From: Ignavibacteria bacterium UBA6688
GTDB taxonomy: Bacteria; Bacteroidota; Ignavibacteria; UBA10030
Length of the DNA stretch: 5,233 nucleotides
Assembly (NCBI GenBank): GCA_002454845.1
Contig: DKJQ01000191.1
Coordinates: 1-5,233 of the forward strand
Reading direction: 5' to 3'
The notes below the pieces were generated by a model. It did no database searches, was not told the DNA's origin, and saw only the letters and a program-made list of their open reading frames with translations. Below, in pieces: positions 1 through 3,673 of this stretch; within the stretch, counting starts at the first letter, position 1; each line of letters starts with the position of its first letter. The position numbers and the translations under genes are program-made.

Positions 1-76
1 CCCGGCGTCGGTTGGGAATCATTGCAGGCAGACACGGCCATCGCTGAGAGACACGCAACAAGAGCGAATAACCGGA

Positions 77-106
77 TTGACTGATCGTAACGTTGCCTGG
101 TATAGA
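77..106 (+). promoter_or_regulatory. Weak candidate promoter, distal to panC
   Basis: TTGACT at 77-82 (five of six matches to the -35 consensus) is followed after 18 bases by TATAGA at 101-106 (four of six to the -10 consensus). If used, it would start transcription near 113 and give panC a leader of roughly 220 bases that contains the inverted repeat blocks. Matches of this quality arise by chance, so this is only a candidate. Confidence 0.25.
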
Positions 107-163
107 GGCGGGAATACGTATTAGGCGTCCGAGCTTTACAGTGTTCTTTTTGCCCGGTGTTTT

Positions 164-267
164 TTCCCACTAATCTACACGAATCTTCACGAAGAAATCT
201 TATCATGATCGAGTTCTTTAGTTTATTATTGAGAGGATTCGGGGAGATTAGTGAAGATTCGCGGGTT
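164..267. repeat. Inverted pair of three-unit 10-bp repeat blocks
   Basis: Read on the minus strand, 193-164 is three tandem 10-mers: TTCGTGAAGA, TTCGTGTAGA, TTAGTGGGAA. Read on the plus strand, 238-267 is TTCGGGGAGA, TTAGTGAAGA, TTCGCGGGTT. A degenerate further unit, TTCTTGAAGC, follows at 267-276. The two 30-base blocks face each other across an AT-rich 44-base spacer and match at 22 of 30 positions as an imperfect inverted repeat. The loose consensus is TTMGTGNAGA. The 10-base period is close to one helical turn, which would suit a multimeric DNA-binding protein. The total size of 104 bases would also suit a small non-autonomous mobile element or degenerate intergenic repeat. I see no target-site duplication and no other copy in the window, so the role is open. 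Confidence 0.7.
200..229 (+). promoter_or_regulatory. Weak candidate promoter, proximal to panC
   Basis: TTATCA at 200-205 (four of six to the -35 consensus) is followed after 18 bases by TATTAT at 224-229 (five of six to the -10 consensus). It lies in the AT-rich spacer between the two inverted repeat blocks, so proteins bound to those blocks could flank it. Transcription would start near 236 and leave a leader of about 100 bases before panC. The -35 match is poor, so the call is tentative. Confidence 0.3.
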
Positions 268-321
268 TCTTGAAGCTCTCCAGATGAACCACGTCTTCGC
301 ATTGAACCGTTGAAAGGGTGC

Positions 322-326
322 AAGGA
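322..326 (+). promoter_or_regulatory. Ribosome binding site that decides the panC start
   Basis: AAGGA lies six bases before the GTG at 333. The upstream in-frame GTG at 318 has a purine run directly abutting it, too close to serve as a normal Shine-Dalgarno site. This spacing favours initiation at 333. Confidence 0.6.
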
Positions 327-332
327 CTTTTC

Positions 333-1184
333 GTGCAGATTATTTGGTCCTCGAAGGAAATGCAGGATACGGCGGAGCAACTCCGCTCCGGGGGGAAACG
401 GATTGGCGTCGTTCCGACGATGGGTTTCCTCCATCAGGGCCATCTCAGCCTCATCGGACTCGCGCGACGGGAGAGCGATGTTGTCGTAACGACGATTTTT
501 GTCAATCCCGCGCAATTTGGTGAGGGGGAGGATTTTGAACGGTACCCGCGCAATTTCGACAGAGACCGTGAGCTGGCGGAAGGAGCGGGAACCGATATCC
601 TGTTTGCCCCTGATGCGATGGAGATGTACCCGGAAGGACATGCGACCTTCGTGAATGTGGAGGGGGTGTCCACGACTCTCGAAGGGGCCTTCCGTCCGGG
701 ACATTTCATGGGTGTCGCAACCATTGTCCTGAAGCTTCTGAATATCACCAAACCGCACGTTGCCGTGTTCGGACAAAAAGATGCGCAACAGGTGTTTGTC
801 GTTCAGAAAATGGTAACCGATTTGAACCTCGATGTGCGGATCCACGTGGCCCCGATTGTACGCGAAGAAGATGGACTGGCTCTGAGCTCGCGGAATGTCT
901 ACCTCCAGCCGGATGAACGCCCGCGTGCGACGGCGCTGTATCGGTCGCTCAGGCACGCCGAGACTCAGATTCATGACGGAGAACGCTCGGTAGTGAAGTT
1001 GAAGAAAGAGATGTTCGACATCATTGCTCAAGCAGGTCCGGTGCAAGTGGACTACATAGCGTTTCTTGAACCTTCCCGGTTTCGTGAGACAGCGTCGGTC
1101 GAACCACCTTCGCTTCTGATCACTCTGGCGGCCCGGTATGGGACAACGCGCCTGATCGACAATATTCTTATCCCCGTTTCATAA
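333..1184 (+). CDS. panC: Pantothenate synthetase (pantoate--beta-alanine ligase)
   Basis: This cytoplasmic enzyme joins pantoate and beta-alanine, using ATP through a pantoyl-adenylate intermediate, to give pantothenate, the precursor of coenzyme A. The class I nucleotidyltransferase signature is intact: PTMGFLHQGH at residues 28-37 carries the HxGH motif (His34, His37). Other family blocks are FVNPAQF (56-62), LEGAFRPGHFMGV (116-128), FGQKDAQQ (146-153), LALSSRN (182-188, the KMSKS-like part) and RLIDN near the C-terminus. I chose the GTG at 333 because of its well-spaced AAGGA and because it gives 283 residues starting MQIIWSS, the same length as E. coli PanC. An upstream GTG at 318 would add five residues. 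The stop lies 13 bases before the glmU-like gene, so the two are probably cotranscribed. Neither panB nor panD is visible. Identification is secure; the exact start is less so. Confidence 0.97.
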   Translation: MQIIWSSKEMQDTAEQLRSGGKRIGVVPTMGFLHQGHLSLIGLARRESDVVVTTIFVNPAQFGEGEDFERYPRNFDRDRELAEGAGTDILFAPDAMEMYPEGHATFVNVEGVSTTLEGAFRPGHFMGVATIVLKLLNITKPHVAVFGQKDAQQVFVVQKMVTDLNLDVRIHVAPIVREEDGLALSSRNVYLQPDERPRATALYRSLRHAETQIHDGERSVVKLKKEMFDIIAQAGPVQVDYIAFLEPSRFRETASVEPPSLLITLAARYGTTRLIDNILIPVS

Positions 1185-1197
1185 AATCAGGAGAGAT

Positions 1198-1998
1198 ATG
1201 CAGGGAGTTCCAAAATCGTCCGGGAAGCGTGATCGCGCGGTGGTCATCATGGCGGCGGGGCAGGGGAAGCGGATGAAGGACCCGACGCGCGCGAAAGTGA
1301 TGTACGAGCTGAACGGAAAACCAATGATCCATTACGTTGTGGATCTTGCGTATGATCTCGGGGCTCAAAGGGTTATCCTTATTGTCGGCCATCAGCGGGA
1401 AACCGTGACTGGCTATGTCACCCAATCCCACCCCGATGTCCTGTCTGCTGTGCAAGATCAACAGTTGGGAACCGGTCATGCCGTGATGCAGGCGGAGGAG
1501 GCACTCAAAGGATTCGAAGGAGATGTGGTGGTTCTCTCCGGCGACGTTCCGATGCTGACCGTGTCAACGATGCAGCAGCTTTTCCATCATCATTCCGGCA
1601 CCAAGGCAGTGGCGACCATCCTGACTGCCGTTTTGGACGATCCGACGGGATATGGCCGGATTATCAGGAATTCCGGGGATTTTGTTGAGAAGATTGTCGA
1701 GCACCGCGATGCGAGCCCGGAAGAGCTGCTGGTGAGGGAAATTAATTCGGGCATCTACGTGTTCAGGAAAACGGAGCTCTTCGACGGACTGCGGCATGTC
1801 AAGACTGATAATAGTCAGCATGAATATTACCTGACGGATGTTTTCGGATACTTCTGGAAGAACCACGGGACTGTCTCAGCGCTTGTCGCAAAGAAACCCG
1901 ATGAAATTCATGGGATCAACACGGTGGACCAACTGGAACAGGCGCGATTGATCCTGGAAGCCCGGCAGAGGGCCGAACCGGCGCTCAAGAGGCGCTAA
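1198..1998 (+). CDS. Stand-alone GlmU-type UDP-GlcNAc pyrophosphorylase
   Basis: This is the uridylyltransferase half of GlmU. It should transfer UMP from UTP to N-acetylglucosamine-1-phosphate, making UDP-GlcNAc for peptidoglycan and lipopolysaccharide. The Rossmann-type nucleotidyltransferase signature MAAGQGKRM is at residues 18-26, with Lys33 matching the conserved LPKV lysine. QLGTGHAV (89-96), SGDVPML (114-120, with metal-binding Asp116), GYGRIIR (151-157), VEHRDASPEE (167-176), EINSGIYV (181-188), EYYLTD (209-214) and GINTVDQL (239-246, Asn241 matching the second metal ligand) all follow E. coli GlmU in order. The protein ends at 266 residues, where bifunctional GlmU (about 456) continues into a left-handed beta-helix acetyltransferase. 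No hexapeptide repeats follow the stop, so the second half is absent here. AGGAG at 1189-1193 precedes the ATG. A related sugar-1-phosphate uridylyltransferase is possible, but the GlmU-specific blocks make GlcNAc-1-P the best guess. Confidence 0.9.
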   Translation: MQGVPKSSGKRDRAVVIMAAGQGKRMKDPTRAKVMYELNGKPMIHYVVDLAYDLGAQRVILIVGHQRETVTGYVTQSHPDVLSAVQDQQLGTGHAVMQAEEALKGFEGDVVVLSGDVPMLTVSTMQQLFHHHSGTKAVATILTAVLDDPTGYGRIIRNSGDFVEKIVEHRDASPEELLVREINSGIYVFRKTELFDGLRHVKTDNSQHEYYLTDVFGYFWKNHGTVSALVAKKPDEIHGINTVDQLEQARLILEARQRAEPALKRR

Positions 1999-2000
1999 TC

Positions 2001-2029
2001 TTGACAATCACCCCACATTTCGGTATCAT
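2001..2029 (+). promoter_or_regulatory. Strong sigma70-type promoter for the exported protein gene
   Basis: A perfect -35 box, TTGACA (2001-2006), and a one-mismatch -10 box, TATCAT (2024-2029), are separated by exactly 17 bases. They lie in the short gap just after the glmU-like stop. The expected start point is near 2036, leaving about 39 bases of leader before the next ATG. This is the best promoter in the window and implies that the downstream gene is expressed on its own as well as by any read-through. Confidence 0.7.
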
Positions 2030-2060
2030 TGAAGTACGGTATTCACGGCAGATTGACTAC

Positions 2061-2066
2061 AGGAGG
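2061..2066 (+). promoter_or_regulatory. Near-perfect Shine-Dalgarno site AGGAGG
   Basis: AGGAGG sits eight bases before the ATG at 2075. It is the strongest ribosome binding site in the window and fixes that start. An overlapping ATG at 2070 reaches a stop after two codons and can be ignored. Confidence 0.8.
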
Positions 2067-2074
2067 GAAATGCA

Positions 2075-2581
2075 ATGAAGCGAGTTCTCGGATGTGCAGT
2101 TGTCGCATTACTGCTGTCGACGTCCGGTGCCGACGCCCAGTTCAGGGGAAGCAGCGAGTTGAAGCCGAGCGTCTCCGAGTCCATGATGCGCCCCGGAGGG
2201 GATGGCTTGATCCTGGGCTTTTTCGATCCTGCCCGCTTCACCATGCGGCATAATTTCTCCCTCTCGTATTCCACCTTCGGCAGCAACAGCCTTTCGATGG
2301 GAGTGTATACCAACAATTTGATGTATCGGTTCTCCAATGATCTTGATGTTCAGGCGGATATCAGCCTGATGCATTCGCCGTTCAACTCCTTCGGCAAACA
2401 GTTCCAGAACGATTTGAGCGGGGTCTTCCTGAGCCGTGCCGAGCTCAATTACCGGCCCAGTGAGAATATGTTTTTCTCGATTCAATACCGACAGTTACCA
2501 CCGATGTACTGGCTGGGGAACGGGTACTACCGTCCAAACATGTTCGATGGTATCGACCGCTATCAGGGAGAAATCCACTAA
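2075..2581 (+). CDS. Exported beta-strand-rich protein of unknown function
   Basis: I cannot assign a function. Residues 1-21 form a clear Sec signal peptide: basic MKR, a hydrophobic core (VLGCAVVALLL) and an Ala-Asp-Ala cleavage site before Gln22. Cys7 sits inside the hydrophobic core and is not a plausible lipobox. The mature part, about 147 residues, is rich in Ser, Asn, Phe, Tyr and Met. It contains alternating polar/hydrophobic stretches at about 59-68, 72-85, 91-100, 116-127 and 131-140, which look like amphipathic beta-strands. The C-terminal part (134-153) is aromatic (FFSIQYRQ, MYWLGNGYY). An outer-membrane or periplasmic location is likely, perhaps as a small barrel fragment or surface-associated protein. 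It has its own promoter, a strong ribosome binding site and a terminator, so it appears to be monocistronic. It ends in EIH, not the aromatic residue typical of many barrel proteins, so a full integral barrel is doubtful. Confidence 0.88.
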   Translation: MKRVLGCAVVALLLSTSGADAQFRGSSELKPSVSESMMRPGGDGLILGFFDPARFTMRHNFSLSYSTFGSNSLSMGVYTNNLMYRFSNDLDVQADISLMHSPFNSFGKQFQNDLSGVFLSRAELNYRPSENMFFSIQYRQLPPMYWLGNGYYRPNMFDGIDRYQGEIH

Positions 2582-2610
2582 TCAGTGATTGGTAGCCGGC
2601 TGTTGTTCCG

Positions 2611-2664
2611 AACAACCGAACAGCATGTGTCCATGGAGGCACAGGCCTGTTCGGTTGTTTTTTT
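2611..2664 (+). terminator. Strong intrinsic terminator after the exported protein gene
   Basis: AACAACCGAACAG (2611-2623) and CTGTTCGGTTGTT (2647-2659) form a perfect 13-bp stem. The T-run spans 2658-2664 and overlaps the end of the stem. Inside the 23-base loop, TGTG (2626-2629) can pair with CACA (2640-2643) to tighten the hairpin. The minus-strand side has no T-tract, so it should act only on + strand transcripts. It would stop both the exported-protein transcript and any read-through from panC-glmU before the LytR_C gene. Confidence 0.88.
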
Positions 2665-2676
2665 ATTCTGACCTCT

Positions 2677-3204
2677 ATGGAGTCTCAAAACGAACAATCA
2701 CCGCCGGTCCCGGAAGCCCCTTCCCCGCAGGTAAAAGGAGAGAAGCCGCGGCGTACAAAAGGATGGAAATTCAGGGTTGCCGGAATTGGCAAGAACGGGA
2801 TGTTGTTGATCTTTGCCGGTCTGGTGCTGATCCTGATCTATGCCTTCGTGCATCGGATATTTCTTGCTCCCCCCGTGGAACCCGAGGTTGTCGTTGATGG
2901 AAAGCAGCACGTCATCCAACTGGATGTCCTCAATGGGTCGGGTGTGCCGAAGCTGGCCCAGCGATTTACCGATTACCTGCGCGCGCGGGGTTTCGATGTG
3001 GTGGAAATGGGGAACTACAGGGAATCGGACGTCTCCATCACGCTGGTGTTGGATCGTTCCGGTAATCTTCAGGCCGCCGAACAGGTGGCCGATGCCCTGG
3101 GGATTCCCCGGGAGCGTGTCCGGCAGCAGATCGATCGCAACGCGTATCTCGATGTCTCCGTGATCATTGGGAACGACTTTCGATCCCTTAAACCTCTTCA
3201 GTAA
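2677..3204 (+). CDS. Single-pass membrane protein with periplasmic LytR_C domain
   Basis: The protein has three parts. Residues 1-40 are a Pro- and Lys/Arg-rich cytoplasmic tail. Residues 41-58 (GMLLIFAGLVLILIYAFV) are one transmembrane segment. Residues about 79-166 resemble the LytR/CpsA/Psr C-terminal domain (LytR_C), with the typical VLNGSGVPKLAQ at 84-95, a GFDVVEMGNY strand and turn at 105-114, ITLVLDRSGN at 121-130, and a final VSVIIGNDF strand. Basic residues just before the membrane segment predict the N-terminus inside and the domain outside. The catalytic LCP domain that carries LytR_C in cell-wall ligases is absent, so this is not itself a ligase; the domain's function is not established. 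The ATG at 2677 is the first start in frame after a stop at 2593, but it lacks a Shine-Dalgarno site. The next in-frame ATG, at 2800, would remove the tail. rsfS follows after 22 bases. Confidence 0.85.
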   Translation: MESQNEQSPPVPEAPSPQVKGEKPRRTKGWKFRVAGIGKNGMLLIFAGLVLILIYAFVHRIFLAPPVEPEVVVDGKQHVIQLDVLNGSGVPKLAQRFTDYLRARGFDVVEMGNYRESDVSITLVLDRSGNLQAAEQVADALGIPRERVRQQIDRNAYLDVSVIIGNDFRSLKPLQ

Positions 3205-3214
3205 CGACCCCGGG

Positions 3215-3219
3215 AAGGA
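3215..3219 (+). promoter_or_regulatory. Ribosome binding site that decides the rsfS start
   Basis: AAGGA, within GGGAAGGA, lies seven bases before the TTG at 3227. The longer reading from the TTG at 3167 would overlap the LytR_C gene by 38 bases and add 20 residues with no resemblance to RsfS, so 3227 is preferred. Confidence 0.7.
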
Positions 3220-3226
3220 AGAAGAT

Positions 3227-3673
3227 TTGACTTCAAGAACTTTGGCCAAGAAAATTGCAGAGCTTGCGCTCTCCAAGAAAGCCACCGATGTCATTCTCAT
3301 GGACCTGCGGAAACTCAACGGGCCGGCGGACTTCTTTGTGGTCTGCTCAACCGATTCCGATACGCAGGTGAAAGCCGTGGCTGAGGGAATTCGTCGCGGG
3401 TCTGAAGAACTTGGCGCCCGGATGTGGCATTCAGAAGGATTGAAGGCCCTTTCGTGGGTGTTGCTCGATTTTGTGGATGTTGTGGTGCACGTGTTTCACC
3501 GCGAGGCGAGGGGGTTCTATGCCATCGAACGGCTCTGGGGCGATGCGACTATCACGAACGTCGAGGACACGGCGGACGGGACAGTCTTCGAGGTCGAGCG
3601 CGTGGCAAAGGCGAAACGCCCCCCGGCGAAGAAAAAGAAACCGGCAAAACGTAAGAAAACCCGGAAGACATGA
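3227..3673 (+). CDS. rsfS: Ribosomal silencing factor RsfS (Iojap/YbeB family)
   Basis: RsfS binds protein uL14 on the large ribosomal subunit, blocks subunit joining and lowers translation during starvation or stationary phase. From the TTG start the protein has 148 residues. The family core runs from about residue 4 to 106: ATDVILMDLRKL (19-30), ADFFVVCSTDSDTQVKAVAEGI (34-55), the HSEG segment (68-71), WVLLDFVDVVVHVF (77-90) and the closing REARGFYAIERLWGDA (92-107). This matches the usual Iojap order. After about 20 acidic and neutral residues, an unusual tail at 128-148 has 13 Lys or Arg among 21 residues; E. coli RsfS stops soon after the LW motif. The gene sits between the LytR_C gene (22 bases upstream) and argS, whose ATG overlaps the rsfS stop as ATGA, suggesting translational coupling. 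Confidence 0.95.
   Translation: MTSRTLAKKIAELALSKKATDVILMDLRKLNGPADFFVVCSTDSDTQVKAVAEGIRRGSEELGARMWHSEGLKALSWVLLDFVDVVVHVFHREARGFYAIERLWGDATITNVEDTADGTVFEVERVAKAKRPPAKKKKPAKRKKTRKT

Larger units (their letters stand above)
1..332. other. Region upstream of panC without a convincing gene
   Basis: No open frame here gives a recognisable protein. On the + strand the three frames stop at about 45, 84 and 123, so at most a short tail of an upstream gene could lie there. One such tail (frame 2, 40 codons, rich in Arg, Thr and Gln) resembles nothing I know. On the minus strand one frame stays open from an ATG at 206-204 to the window start and includes a lipoprotein-like signal, discussed under findings. 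The region also holds two weak + strand promoter candidates and an inverted pair of 10-bp repeat blocks. Short T-runs at about 146-151 and 160-165 have no convincing stem in front of them, so I do not call a terminator. Confidence 0.6.

Noticed and set aside
1..123. A 40-codon + strand frame open from the window start
   Set aside because: It is too short and unlike any family I know. It could be the tail of an upstream gene, but nothing in the sequence supports that.
121..170. A possible terminator formed by the T-runs at about 146-151 and 160-165
   Set aside because: No inverted repeat of useful length precedes either T-run.
318..332. An earlier GTG start for panC adding five residues
   Set aside because: The nearest purine run touches the codon directly. 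The GTG at 333 has AAGGA at good spacing and gives the usual 283-residue length. The choice is not certain.
2075..2140. A lipobox reading (VLGC) at Cys7 of the exported protein
   Set aside because: Only six residues precede the Cys and the hydrophobic core follows it, the reverse of a type II signal. The Ala-Asp-Ala site at 19-21 fits signal peptidase I.
3167..3226. An earlier TTG start for rsfS adding 20 residues
   Set aside because: It overlaps the end of the LytR_C gene, has no suitable ribosome binding site and adds residues foreign to the family. The TTG at 3227 has AAGGA seven bases upstream.
2698..3318. A 206-codon open frame on the minus strand opposite the LytR_C gene and the start of rsfS
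   Set aside because: It spans two genes on the other strand and the gap between them, has no ribosome binding site that I can see, and its translation looks like no protein family. The + strand reading has a membrane segment and a recognisable domain.
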